Source of the DNA: JBCCJA01 sp039045975
GTDB lineage: Bacteria; Planctomycetota; Planctomycetia; Planctomycetales; Planctomycetaceae
NCBI GenBank assembly: GCA_039045975.1
Contig: JBCCJA010000004.1
Coordinates: forward strand, 57,501-121,500
Length of the DNA stretch: 64,000 nt
Direction of reading: 5' to 3'
Under the pieces are notes generated by a model. It worked only from the letters and a program-made list of their open reading frames with translations, made no database searches and had not been told where the DNA came from. The first letter of the stretch is position 1. Every line of letters starts with the position of its first letter. A program made the translations under genes and the position numbers. Shown piece after piece: positions 27,834 to 36,308 of the stretch.

Positions 27834-27874
27834 GCCGCTTGTCGCTGTGCGATCCGGACGCGGTCCGGAGCACC
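27834..27874 (-). repeat. two-hairpin element, copy 2
   Basis: On the minus strand: GGTG, stem TCCGGAC-CGC-GTCCGGA (7 bp perfect), mini-hairpin ATCGC-ACA-GCGAC, then AAGCGG. Confidence 0.75.
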
Positions 27875-27945
27875 CGAAAATGAAATCTGTTTGGTCGCCC
27901 GAATTTCTTGTGACGAAGCCTATCCGGGTGGTCCGGCCGCCCGGC

Positions 27946-28075
27946 GGCCGGATGCCGCACGCAAAATAAGCCCTACCGCTTCCGTAGCTAAATCACGCGG
28001 CGTCACATTGAGAAGTGACGCGGATGGCGCGGCTTCTTGTCGCTACGCGATCCCGCCGAGAAGGGTTGGACTTCC
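27946..28075 (+). repeat. 130-bp direct repeat, left copy (contains two-hairpin copy 3)
   Basis: Aligns without gaps to 29472-29601, 1526 bp away; most conserved from 27993 (TCACGCGGCGTCACA) through CGCGGCTTCTTGTCGCTACG. A two-hairpin element (copy 3, minus strand) covers 28033-28075: first stem degenerate, second ATCGC-GTA-GCGAC. The repeats bracket the PEP-CTERM gene. Confidence 0.7.
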
Positions 28076-28185
28076 CACGGACGGGAGGAGGATGAGGCCC
28101 CAGAGACTCACCTAACGAATCGATAAAATCGAATACCCAGTTCAACAATGAAATGCCTACCGACACGCAAACACAACAACTTAAA

Positions 28186-28914
28186 CTATGCGCACCGTCG
28201 CAGACGCGACACGACAAGCCCCACCACGGTTAACGTAATTAAAGCTGCCGAATGTGGTTCAGGCACCACGGCAATAGCCCCAACACCTACATGCACACCA
28301 TCGCGATATGCAATTTGTGATTCTATTACAATCCTCTCCACGGGCACATCGGCTATGAGGAGAGCAAGGCTTTCACCGTGGAACGGCGGATCAGGGTCGC
28401 CACTCAGGGTTGCAGTATCATGGTCAAATATGGGCGGGTGTGTGACTCCTTCGACAAGATCGAATGTTTGAAAATCCCAATCGACATCGACCGGGGCGCC
28501 GTTGCTATATGCTGTTATCGCAAACGAAGTATTTTCCGATTCAACGTCGACGAAGGCCAATACACCTCCTGAGGGGAGATAGCCGGGACTGTCGAACACA
28601 AACTCGATGAAGCCGTCGAAATCTCGCCGGACGAAGGAAAATGCGTGAAGCCGAATCTGAGGAATCTGATTCGTCGAAAAAGTCCAGCCGGGATCCTCAA
28701 TTATGTGCAAGCTCGACGAAGGCGTCCCACCTGACAATGTGCCAACGTTTGTGATTTTTACCGTCGCACTGAGACCATCGGGCGACGAGAAAGACTGTGG
28801 CAACTGCGAGCCATCTATGCCTGTAAAATCAATCCAATCGACGTCCGCAGCAAAGCACGCGGAAGCCAAGAGATTCGAAAATACAACGACGGCTGATGTG
28901 TAACGGTTTAGCAT
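28186..28914 (-). CDS. PEP-CTERM sorting-domain protein
   Basis: 242-residue exported protein. Signal peptide MLNRYTSAVVVFSNLLASACFA, then a beta-rich body (DWIDFTGIDG..., SFVRRDFDGFIEFVFDSPGYLPSGG) and a C-terminal VPEP motif, hydrophobic segment and Arg-rich end (VPEPHSAALITLTVVGLVV, then SRLRR). Such proteins are processed by an exosortase and are often linked to extracellular matrix; none is in this window. ATG 28914 has GAGGCG 6 nt upstream. GC content is clearly lower than in neighbouring core genes, suggesting recent acquisition. Confidence 0.8.
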   Translation of the reverse strand: MLNRYTSAVVVFSNLLASACFAADVDWIDFTGIDGSQLPQSFSSPDGLSATVKITNVGTLSGGTPSSSLHIIEDPGWTFSTNQIPQIRLHAFSFVRRDFDGFIEFVFDSPGYLPSGGVLAFVDVESENTSFAITAYSNGAPVDVDWDFQTFDLVEGVTHPPIFDHDTATLSGDPDPPFHGESLALLIADVPVERIVIESQIAYRDGVHVGVGAIAVVPEPHSAALITLTVVGLVVSRLRRCA

Positions 28915-29471
28915 CTGTCGCCTCTGTCGATGCACTAATGTAGGCAAGGCCGGCCGCAAATACAACGTCTAGACGACAGCGCGACCGGTAGTTCGCGGGA
29001 CAACTCTCGCTCTGCTTGGTTGGCGTGCACCTCAGCACACCAAACGAACTGGCCCATCAAGGAATACGCATGACTAAGCTGCCGGGCCGACTGGAACTAG
29101 AGCTTGAAAACAGCGCAAGTGATGTACGGAAGTTACGACAGGAACACGCAGATCAGTCACCCATGTTGACATGATTTTATGTCCAAATGAAGCTTGTTTG
29201 TAGTAAGTGTCTGAAATACGAGCCTCTTAGGCAGGCAGTACAGCCGATGCATTTCGTCGCGGCAGATCTGCCAGCGGTAGGAGAGACGACGCGTAGTACG
29301 CGTGGCTACTCGTGCACTTAGCCATTAAACACCTAAATGCCGAGGCCTGTCGTGACATCCAACAGCGGATCGCATCTTCGAGACATCGACTAAGCAAACA
29401 ACCAAGACCTCTGCGTAATGCCGAACGGTTTGGAAGACCGGCGATCCGTCGACGTTTTTTTAGGCATATGC
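28915..29471. other. gene-free lower-GC intergenic stretch
   Basis: About 560 bases between the PEP-CTERM start and the right-hand direct repeat. No convincing gene, RNA or repeat. Local A/T-richness (for example around 29170-29215) contrasts with the rest of the window. Confidence 0.5.
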
Positions 29472-29601
29472 GGCCGGATGCCGCAGGCACAAGAGGCCCC
29501 ACCGATCGCGTGGCTATGTCACGCGGCGTCACATAGACGAGCGACGCGGATGGCGCGGCTTCTTGTCGCTACGCGATCCAGCCGAGAACGGCTGGACCAC
29601 C
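29472..29601 (+). repeat. 130-bp direct repeat, right copy (contains two-hairpin copy 4)
   Basis: Partner of 27946-28075. Its two-hairpin element (29559-29601, minus strand) has an 8-bp perfect first stem TCCAGCCG-TTCT-CGGCTGGA, different in sequence from the CCGGAC stems of other copies, and second hairpin ATCGC-GTA-GCGAC. Confidence 0.75.
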
Positions 29602-29660
29602 CGGGGATCGGGGGTGGATGGGGCATCCGGCGTCACGATAAGGCAGGTGGTCCGATCAGG

Positions 29661-29700
29661 GGTGGCCCGGACCGCGTCCGGGTGACGCAGTCACAAGCGG
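29661..29700 (+). repeat. two-hairpin element, copy 5
   Basis: GGTGG, stem CCCGGAC-CGC-GTCCGGG (7 bp perfect), mini-hairpin GTGAC-GCA-GTCAC, then AAGCGG. Confidence 0.8.
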
Positions 29701-29761
29701 CTCGACAATTCGCGTCCCTCAGAACGTGACGCGTCGCCGTTACAGCAGGCCGAATTGACGG

Positions 29762-29801
29762 CCGCCTGTCGCTTCGCGACCCGGACGCCGTCCGGACCAC
29801 C
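29762..29801 (-). repeat. two-hairpin element, copy 6
   Basis: On the minus strand: GGTGG, stem TCCGGAC-GGC-GTCCGGG, mini-hairpin GTCGC-GAA-GCGAC, then AGGCGG. Confidence 0.8.
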
Positions 29802-29839
29802 CGCGAATTGCGGATGGGTGGGGCACCTGGTACCCGGCA

Positions 29840-30733
29840 TTACTCTTTCCACCCAAAATAGCGTATCTCGTGGAACGAGCTCATGCTTGCGCCCACGCCG
29901 CCTTTATTCAGAATCATCCACGGCTGGCCTCCGCTCGAGTATATGAAATAAGCGGGTGTCATCACGGCTCTCGGTTCGATGTTTCCGAAGAAAACTCTCG
30001 TAAAGTGCAGCACTTCCTCGGCGACCTTCCGGTTGCTCAGCGTTTCAAAACGATAGGTTTCGTATGGGATGGGCTGGTTATCACCGAACAGGTCGAGAAC
30101 GGGTTCGTCGGCCACGGTAATCGAAGCACTTGAAAACACATCGCCTGGTAACCGCGTGGCATCTGTCCGTAGCTTCCATAAAAAGCGATTTCTTAGATAA
30201 GGCGGGTAGATTTCCGAAAAAGTCACGGCATCCCCGCTTTTGAAATATAGAACACCCAACGCTACCCGATCTTGTTCGATCTTGGCGCGAAAATAAATCG
30301 GATGAGATCGTTCGAACAGCACGCCAGAAACGCGATTGATTGTCGATGCGAGCGGATCGTATGGCGGGAGTGAAGTCGAATCGTAAAGAACGTTCGGTTT
30401 GACGCGACGCATGCCGAATATTGCAGGTTCAGCCCATTCGTCGTAAATGAATGGTTCAGAAGGCGCTACCGCAAGGCTTGTAAATGCCTCAAGGGCGTCG
30501 TGCGTTCCTGTGGGCCGCGTCACGGACCCGGTCGTACTGGTGGCTGCCTCCGGAATGCCGCTGTCGTTGCTTCGAGTATCGGCTTTGCTCGGGATGCGTG
30601 AACTTGTAGATTTAACTGACTTTGCTTCAGTGTGGATTGCCGTCGTGCTATCGACATAAATCCACGAACTAACCGCGGCTAGCGCAACAGCGGCTGAAAA
30701 CCATACCAGAAAAAGGAATGTTTTTTCATTCAT
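29840..30733 (-). CDS. hypothetical membrane-anchored protein, lower GC
   Basis: 297 residues. One N-terminal membrane segment (MNEKTFLFLVWFSAAVALAA), a Ser/Thr-rich stalk to about residue 90, and a soluble outer domain with aromatic-rich stretches (PYLRNRFLWKLR; IPYETYRFETL). No family recognised. ATG 30733 is chosen because it starts at the membrane segment; the frame runs on upstream into the end of zwf. Codon use is more A/T-rich than in neighbours. It lies in the repeat-rich accessory segment. Confidence 0.6.
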   Translation of the reverse strand: MNEKTFLFLVWFSAAVALAAVSSWIYVDSTTAIHTEAKSVKSTSSRIPSKADTRSNDSGIPEAATSTTGSVTRPTGTHDALEAFTSLAVAPSEPFIYDEWAEPAIFGMRRVKPNVLYDSTSLPPYDPLASTINRVSGVLFERSHPIYFRAKIEQDRVALGVLYFKSGDAVTFSEIYPPYLRNRFLWKLRTDATRLPGDVFSSASITVADEPVLDLFGDNQPIPYETYRFETLSNRKVAEEVLHFTRVFFGNIEPRAVMTPAYFIYSSGGQPWMILNKGGVGASMSSFHEIRYFGWKE

Positions 30734-30774
30734 TTGAATGCTGGTAACGAATGAAGCAGGAAATTCTTGAAATT

Positions 30775-32355
30775 TCAAACCCCCGGCTTCCGCCAAGCAT
30801 GCCCCGCGGCCGCCAATAACCGGTCCGACTCGTTCGGCCCCCAGCTGCCCGCCGAGTAGAAATTCGGTTCAATCTTCTGCCCCTCCCAGTACTCCAGCAC
30901 CGGGTCGACGAAGCGCCAGGCTTCTTCGAGTTCGTCGTCGCGGGTGAACAGCGTGTTGTCGCCGCGGATGACGTCGAGGAGGAGGCGTTCGTAGGCCTCG
31001 GGCAGTTTCGCGCCGAAGGCGTCCTCGTAGCCGAAGTTCATCGTCACCGGGTGGATCTGGTACTGCATGCCGGGGCGTTTCGTGTTGAAACGCAGGCTGA
31101 TCGCCTCCTTCGGCTGGATGCGGAAGATCAGCGTGTTCGGCCGGGCGGTGACCATCTCGCAGACGTCGCCGTCGCATTCGACGGTCTGGAACTGCTGCAT
31201 CGGCGGCTGTTTGAACTGCACCGCGATCTCGGTCACGCGGGTCGGCAGGCGTTTGCCGGTTCTTAAGTAGAACGGCACGCCGGCCCAGCGCCAGTTGTCG
31301 ATCGCGACCTTCATCGCGACGTAGGTCTCGCGGGTCGAACCCGAGGGGACGCGTTCTTCTTGGCGGTAGCCGATCGCCTCCTCGCCGTTTAAGGAGCCGG
31401 CGACGTACTGGCCGGCGACGGCCCAATCATTAATACCGCCCGGGTTGCCCGGTTTGAGGGCCTGCAAGACCTTTAATTTTTCGTCCCGCAGGTTCTCGCC
31501 GAGGAAGCGGGCGGGCGGTTCCATGCCCATCAGACACAACAGCTGCAGGACATGATTTTGCAGCACGTCGCGGGTCGCGCCCGACTGGTCGTAATAGCCG
31601 GCCCGGCCCCGTTCCATGCCCTGCGACTCGGCGACGGTGATCTGGACGTGCTCGACGTGGTTGCGGTTCAGCAGCGGCTCGAAAATCGCGTTGCCCATAC
31701 GGAACAGCAGGATGTTCTGCACCGTCTCTTTGCCGAGGTAGTGGTCTATGCGGTAGATCTGCGGCTCCCGCAGCAGCGACTGCAGCGACGCGGCGAGTTC
31801 CCGGGCGGAACTCAGATTCGTGCCGAACGGCTTTTCGCAGACGACCCGCAGGACGCCCTCGCCTTCGGCCGGGGCGAGGCCGGCGCCGTGCAGCGACTTC
31901 ACGCTCGGCACGAACAGCGACGGGGCGGTCGCGAGGTAGGCGACCCGCGGCCCGTCGAAGCCGGCGGCCGATTCGACCTCGCGGACCGAGTTCCCGAACG
32001 CCTCGTACTGGTCGGCCTGATCGATATCGAGGCGGCGGTAATAGAGGCGGCTGGCGAACTTGTCCCACTGCTCGTCGGTGACGGGGCAGCGGGAGTATTT
32101 CGTGACGGCCTCTTTCATTTCGTCGCGGAACGACTCGTCGGTCTTCTCACGGCGGGCGACGCCGATGATCGGCGAGGCGTCGTCGAGGTAGCCCTCGTAG
32201 GAGAGGACGTAGAGGGCCGGGATCAGCTTGCGGGCCGTCAGGTCGCCCGAGGCGCCGTAGATCAGCAGCGAGGCGCCGACCGAGACCGGCGGCGGGGCCG
32301 AGCCCTCGAAGGTATCGCGGGGACTGACATCGGCTTCGACGGCGGTGACGGACAT
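30775..32355 (-). CDS. zwf: glucose-6-phosphate 1-dehydrogenase
   Basis: 526 residues; first step of the oxidative pentose phosphate pathway, making NADPH. NADP-binding motif LIYGASGDLTARKLIPALY near residue 31; VCEKPFGTNLSSA; the active-site signature YRIDHYLGKE with catalytic His; and NHVEHVQITVAE. Length typical. No 6-phosphogluconate dehydrogenase or devB neighbour is present. Confidence 0.96.
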   Translation of the reverse strand: MSVTAVEADVSPRDTFEGSAPPPVSVGASLLIYGASGDLTARKLIPALYVLSYEGYLDDASPIIGVARREKTDESFRDEMKEAVTKYSRCPVTDEQWDKFASRLYYRRLDIDQADQYEAFGNSVREVESAAGFDGPRVAYLATAPSLFVPSVKSLHGAGLAPAEGEGVLRVVCEKPFGTNLSSARELAASLQSLLREPQIYRIDHYLGKETVQNILLFRMGNAIFEPLLNRNHVEHVQITVAESQGMERGRAGYYDQSGATRDVLQNHVLQLLCLMGMEPPARFLGENLRDEKLKVLQALKPGNPGGINDWAVAGQYVAGSLNGEEAIGYRQEERVPSGSTRETYVAMKVAIDNWRWAGVPFYLRTGKRLPTRVTEIAVQFKQPPMQQFQTVECDGDVCEMVTARPNTLIFRIQPKEAISLRFNTKRPGMQYQIHPVTMNFGYEDAFGAKLPEAYERLLLDVIRGDNTLFTRDDELEEAWRFVDPVLEYWEGQKIEPNFYSAGSWGPNESDRLLAAAGHAWRKPGV

Positions 32356-32501
32356 GGCGGGCTCGGGGAGGTGCGTGAGCGAGCGGGACGACCCGTGCAG
32401 GGTAACGCGAACCGGCGGCGATGCTCACTTCAGACCGGGACGGCGGTTCATACCGCCGATACACTCGGCGGGAGCGACCCGCGATGCGAAGGGGAATGTC
32501 C

Positions 32502-32732
32502 GTGGCCACGCCGATCGAAGAAGTCCGCGCGATGCTCGACCGGATCGACCCCGACTCGGGCTTCGAGGAGATCGCGTATCACCTGTCGGTGATGCAGAAG
32601 ATCGAACGCGGCCTGGAAGACGCGGACGCGGGCCGTTTCGTCGACGAGTCCGAGGTCCGTGACAGGGTCGAAGCATGTCTGTCCGAAGACGCTGGACCGT
32701 TGCCGCGGCCGACGACTTCGCAGGCGTCGTAA
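32502..32732 (+). CDS. putative antitoxin of a RelE/ParE-type pair
   Basis: About 76 acidic residues with a predicted helix around YHLSVMQKIERGLEDADAGRF and then SEVRDRVEACL, a pattern common in antitoxins of RelE/ParE modules. Start choice: GTG 32502 has AAGGGG 7 nt upstream; ATG 32496 would be too close to it, and ATG 32484 is also possible. The toxin gene begins inside its 3' end (58-nt overlap), as is usual for such pairs. Confidence 0.65.
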   Translation: MATPIEEVRAMLDRIDPDSGFEEIAYHLSVMQKIERGLEDADAGRFVDESEVRDRVEACLSEDAGPLPRPTTSQAS

Positions 32733-33007
32733 CCGACCTCCGAGTACAGGCTCCGGAGTACGCCCCGACGTTTGCGGGTCGTGTCTTTGACACACTCGAT
32801 GCGATCACGATGCCGGAAGCGGCTTCTTTCGTACCCGGCTACGAACGATTCGGACTCCGAGAGGTATTCGTCGATCGGTATCGGGTCATCTACCGCGTCG
32901 TTCGCGAAGACACGATCGAACTGATCGCGATCGCCCATTCCGCACGGCTGATCACCGACGTCCTTAGGACGCGGACAGGCCGTGCGGCGGATCATGGCGG
33001 ATCGTGA
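32675..33007 (+). CDS. RelE/ParE-family toxin
   Basis: 110 residues. The C-terminal half has the family pattern: REVFVDRYRVIYRVVREDTI followed by ELIAIAHSARL, a beta-sheet with basic and tyrosine residues. RelE relatives cleave ribosome-bound mRNA and ParE relatives block gyrase; which one applies cannot be told here. Its last 44 bases overlap tail to tail with the HAD gene on the other strand, which leaves little room for loss of either gene. Confidence 0.75.
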   Translation: MSVRRRWTVAAADDFAGVVTDLRVQAPEYAPTFAGRVFDTLDAITMPEAASFVPGYERFGLREVFVDRYRVIYRVVREDTIELIAIAHSARLITDVLRTRTGRAADHGGS

Positions 33008-33659
33008 GCAGTCCGAACACGTCCTCCACAGTCAGCACGCCGGCGTCGGTCGTGACGAGGTCGGGGGCGGCGTCGGTGTATTCCTCGACGGTGTGCCCGG
33101 TGCTGGCGATCGCGACGACGGTCATGCCAGCGGCCCGGGCGGCGGCGATCCCGGTCTTCGAGTCTTCGAAGACGACGCAGTCGTGCGGCGCGATGCCGAG
33201 AGTCTGGGCGGCCTGAAGGTAGATGTCGGGGGCGGGCTTCGAGCGGGCGACGTCGTCGGCGGAGACGACGGCCCCGGCGATGGCGGCAAGGCCGGTCTTG
33301 GCGGCGGCGAGTTCGGCGTTCTCCCGCGGACCCGCCGTGCCGATGCCGATCGCCCAGCCGGCGTCGTGGAGGCGGCGGGCGAGATCGACCGTCCCGGCGA
33401 GGACCGGGAACTCGGCTTCGACGGCCTCGCGGTAGAAGCGTTCTTTCCGGCGGTCGATCTCGGCGACCGCGTCAGGCGGCAAGCCTTTTTCCGGGTAGTG
33501 GTCGGCAAAGAACGGGCCGCTCGATTTGCCGAAACCGGCGGCATATTCGGCCTCCGGGAAGTCGAAGCCGCGTTCGGCGGCGACGCGTGCCCAGGCCCGA
33601 TAGTGCGGCGTGTACGAATCGACGAGGACGCCGTCACAGTCGAACAGGGCGGCGGGCAT
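32964..33659 (-). CDS. HAD-superfamily phosphatase, beta-phosphoglucomutase-like
   Basis: 231 residues. Motif I LFDCDGVLVDS near the start (nucleophile and acid Asp), motif II Thr in IGIGTAGPRENAEL, motif III Lys in ARSKPAPDIYL, motif IV CVVFEDSKTGIAAARAAGM. Cap domain between motifs I and II fits subclass IA, so small phosphorylated metabolites are likely substrates. Its ATG overlaps the TGA of the upstream VanZ-like gene (TGATG). Last gene of a four-gene overlapping operon. Confidence 0.87.
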   Translation of the reverse strand: MPAALFDCDGVLVDSYTPHYRAWARVAAERGFDFPEAEYAAGFGKSSGPFFADHYPEKGLPPDAVAEIDRRKERFYREAVEAEFPVLAGTVDLARRLHDAGWAIGIGTAGPRENAELAAAKTGLAAIAGAVVSADDVARSKPAPDIYLQAAQTLGIAPHDCVVFEDSKTGIAAARAAGMTVVAIASTGHTVEEYTDAAPDLVTTDAGVLTVEDVFGLLTIRHDPPHGLSAS

Positions 33660-34039
33660 CAGTCGGCCTCGAGCGGGGCGGTGCGGACGGACTTTGCCGC
33701 CCCGATCTTGCCGGCCGCCGCCAGACCGCAGGCGACGCCGGCGGCGTCGGCGATCCAGTCGTAAACGCTCGCCTGACGGCCGACCGGGATCTGGGTCAGT
33801 TCGTCGACGACGGCCATTGTCAGCAGCGACGCGACAAGGCCGGCCGTGCCGAGCGCCGTCCGCCAGCCGGCGCGGTCGGCGAGGAACGCGAGGCCGCCGT
33901 AGATCGTGATGTGGACGAGTTTGTCGGCCTCGAAGAAGACGTCGGGCCCGATCGGCAGGGCGGGCAGCGGGACGTGCGTCAGCCCGAACGTGGCCAGCCA
34001 CCACGCCGCGAGCAGGTAGCGCCATCGTGCGACCGTCAC
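33659..34039 (-). CDS. VanZ-like membrane protein (126 aa)
   Basis: About four membrane segments. DKLVHITIYGGLAFLA and VDELTQIPVGRQASVYDWIADAAGVACG match the VanZ pattern (DK..H...Y..L / DE..Q......S..D...N..G). VanZ-like proteins are of mostly unknown role; VanZ itself raises teicoplanin resistance. Its ATG shares an ATGA with the end of the next VanZ-like gene upstream. Confidence 0.75.
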   Translation of the reverse strand: MTVARWRYLLAAWWLATFGLTHVPLPALPIGPDVFFEADKLVHITIYGGLAFLADRAGWRTALGTAGLVASLLTMAVVDELTQIPVGRQASVYDWIADAAGVACGLAAAGKIGAAKSVRTAPLEAD

Positions 34040-34593
34040 GCGTCGGTCCGCGGGGCGAGTCGGCGGCAGGCGGCGTCGACGCGTGACTGATGTCGTGACT
34101 CGCTTTCAACGACCGCCCGTCGGGCCGCGGCTTGGCAAAAGACGGTTTCGGCCAGCAAAGCCGAGAGCATCAGGCCGAGGGCCGCGCCGGTCGCGTCGGC
34201 CGTGAGGTCGCGGAGGCTCGTCGAGCGGTCGACGAAGCCCTGGGCGATCTCCTCGCAGGCGCCGAAACAGCAGACGCCGAGCCAGAGCACAAAGCGGTCC
34301 CGGACGCCCAACCGCACGCGGGCCGAAACCGCCAGCGCGGCCCAGAACGTCGCGAACGCGTACAGCCCGCAGTGGACGGCCTTGTCCGCGGCCCCGAAAG
34401 GTTTCGGGCCGCCGGCGGCGATCCAAGGGACCTGCACGAGGACGACGATCAAAAACGCCCACAGCCCGACGAACGCGGACGCGAACACCACCACGCCACG
34501 GGACCGCAGGAGTGCGAGCAGCGTCGCGACGCTCGAGGGCCGTTCGGCGAGGACGCCGGCCCGGCCGACTTCGCGGTCGGCCTCGGGCGTCAT
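34036..34593 (-). CDS. second VanZ-like membrane protein (185 aa)
   Basis: Membrane segments near 28-50 and later, with DKAVHCGLYAFATFWAAL and CEEIAQGFVDRSTSLRDLTADATGAALG, again the VanZ pattern. Longer than its neighbour, with a soluble C-terminal tail of ~30 residues. ATG 34593 overlaps the upstream stop by 4 nt (ATGA) and fixes the start; the long upstream frame is Arg-rich and overlaps another real gene. Confidence 0.75.
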   Translation of the reverse strand: MTPEADREVGRAGVLAERPSSVATLLALLRSRGVVVFASAFVGLWAFLIVVLVQVPWIAAGGPKPFGAADKAVHCGLYAFATFWAALAVSARVRLGVRDRFVLWLGVCCFGACEEIAQGFVDRSTSLRDLTADATGAALGLMLSALLAETVFCQAAARRAVVESESRHQSRVDAACRRLAPRTDA

Positions 34594-35333
34594 TTCGTGG
34601 CGATCGTCTGGGCGAGGGGCCGCAGCACCGACTCGATCACGTACGAGCCGAGCAGTTCCTCGGCGTGCCCGCGGAGCGTGTCGAGCCGGTCCTCGTAGCG
34701 GACGCCGGCGTCGAGGCTGCCGTACTGTCGCACGGTGAAATAAACGCTGATCTGCTCTTCCGGGAAGTCGCCGCGGCGGACCTGATAGGCGTTCGTCCGC
34801 GTCTCGACCATGAGGCGGGCCTGGGTGCGGCACTCCTCGTCGAGCGCGATCGTCATCGACGGCTCGTAATTCAGGACTCGCGACCCGTCGACGTCGAGCA
34901 GGCCCTCGACCGCGGCGGCCGTACCGAACGCCTCGGCGACGACCTCGTCATGATTGCCGCGGTAACTGAAGTCGAACCCGAACATCAGGTCGAGCGCCTC
35001 ACAGTCGAGCGGCGAGACCGAGAGCATGTACGGCACGAGTTCGAGCACGAGCCGGTGCTGCTCGACGGCGGCGTCGATCGAGGGCGTGTTGACGTAGCCG
35101 GAGCAGACGCGACGCGGCTCGAGCGTGACCCACCGCTGGTGGCCCTGGTCCTTGTCTTCCTCGAGGACGAAGTCGCCGTTGTCACGGGTGTAGAAGTTCC
35201 GCATCGACGGGTACGTCTTCTGGACCCGTTCGAGGAACCCGAGGATCGTCTCCCGGCCTTCGGGCAGACGCATCTCGGTATTCAGGTTCATGTTGACGTA
35301 GAAGTCGTCGGCGAGTGAGCCGTAGACGTCCAT
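34590..35333 (-). CDS. conserved-looking hypothetical protein (247 aa), first gene of operon
   Basis: Soluble protein with a distinctive start, MDVYGSLADDFYVNMNLNTE, and no signal peptide. It has well-mixed secondary structure with possible paired ferredoxin-like halves (RNFYTRDNGDFVLEED; NYEPSMTIALDEECRTQARL). I do not recognise a named family. No enzymatic motif is visible. Overlap with the next gene is ATGA. The operon partners (two VanZ-like proteins and a HAD phosphatase) do not suggest a function. Confidence 0.75.
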   Translation of the reverse strand: MDVYGSLADDFYVNMNLNTEMRLPEGRETILGFLERVQKTYPSMRNFYTRDNGDFVLEEDKDQGHQRWVTLEPRRVCSGYVNTPSIDAAVEQHRLVLELVPYMLSVSPLDCEALDLMFGFDFSYRGNHDEVVAEAFGTAAAVEGLLDVDGSRVLNYEPSMTIALDEECRTQARLMVETRTNAYQVRRGDFPEEQISVYFTVRQYGSLDAGVRYEDRLDTLRGHAEELLGSYVIESVLRPLAQTIATK

Positions 35334-35647
35334 CGGGCCTCCCCGGGCCGGCGGGCGGGGCGACGGGCGGACCCGCCGGTCGGTGCGTGTGTGCGTACGA
35401 AAACGAGTGACGGGACGCCGTCACGACCAGGCGGGCGATTCCGCGAATGCTAACCCGCCCCAGGATAACGGTCAAAGACAGCGCCCGGGCTGCCCGGGTC
35501 GGTCGCCCCGGCCCGCGTCGGGGCCCGAAAATCGTGCCGAAGGGCGGTCCGAACACCACGTCGCATCGGACTCCCGATACAATTCGGCAGAGGTCTAGCC
35601 GGCAAGCGGAGCCGGCGTCGTTCGATAGACAGGAACCGGGAAACGTC

Positions 35648-36193
35648 TTGGCCGTCGTGACAGCCCGCCCGTCGGCCGACACGCTCGTGTGGCGTCTGTT
35701 CGACCGCGCGCTGCACCCCGATCTGATCGACGCGGTCGGGACGACGCACGTCGACGCGGCCGGCGGCCGGCTGACGCTGCACGTCGAGCCGGCGGGGCAC
35801 ATGCTCGTGTGGCGACGTGAGGACCGGATGCTGTTCGAGGTCCTGTCCGACGCGACCCGCACGCTGCCCGACCGCGGGCTCGTCCGCCGCGGCAAGCTCC
35901 GCGGCACGCGGATCGACCATCACGACAAGAAGGCCGGCATCCGCTACCGCGCGAGTCAGCAGATCGAGCAGGTCGACGAAGAGGTCTTCGCCCACCTGCA
36001 CGAAGAAATGACGGCCGACCTTACCCGGGCGACGCTGGCACACCGCTTCGGCTCGAAGAACCGGCTCGCCCCGCAGCCGCTCGCCCTGCTCCACGTCGAA
36101 CCGACCGCCGACGCGGTCACCGTGCACGGGTATCACACGTATCCGCAACAGCTTTCGATCGTGCGGACGCAAACGCTGATCGAGATTTCTTAA
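35648..36193 (+). CDS. DUF2617-like hypothetical protein
   Basis: 181 residues. The opening (VVTARPSADTLVWRLFDRALHPDLID) and the later GRLTLHVEPAGHMLVWRRED and LVRRGKLRGTRIDHH resemble, from memory, the DUF2617 family of unknown function. The start is uncertain: TTG 35648 or GTG 35657; the longer frame from 35447 is Arg/Pro-rich and unlikely. No membrane segment or signal peptide. Confidence 0.6.
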   Translation: MAVVTARPSADTLVWRLFDRALHPDLIDAVGTTHVDAAGGRLTLHVEPAGHMLVWRREDRMLFEVLSDATRTLPDRGLVRRGKLRGTRIDHHDKKAGIRYRASQQIEQVDEEVFAHLHEEMTADLTRATLAHRFGSKNRLAPQPLALLHVEPTADAVTVHGYHTYPQQLSIVRTQTLIEIS

Positions 36194-36308
36194 TTAGCCG
36201 TAGGCTCTTTCGACCGGGCGTCCGTAAGTGACTGGCCGCTGATTCGGCAAATTACGGGCCGTGCCGGCCATTCGAGAGTTCTGGAGCCGCCCAGAAGCTC
36301 ATGGACTT

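Noticed and set aside
28141..28470. plus-strand frame over the PEP-CTERM gene end
   Set aside because: It is antisense to a gene with clear signal peptide and PEP-CTERM tail, and lacks recognisable features.
27733..30733. integron-like cassette array (attC sites between orphan genes)
   Set aside because: The repeats lack the GTTRRRY/RYYYAAC core sites of attC, orientation is mixed, and there is no integrase.
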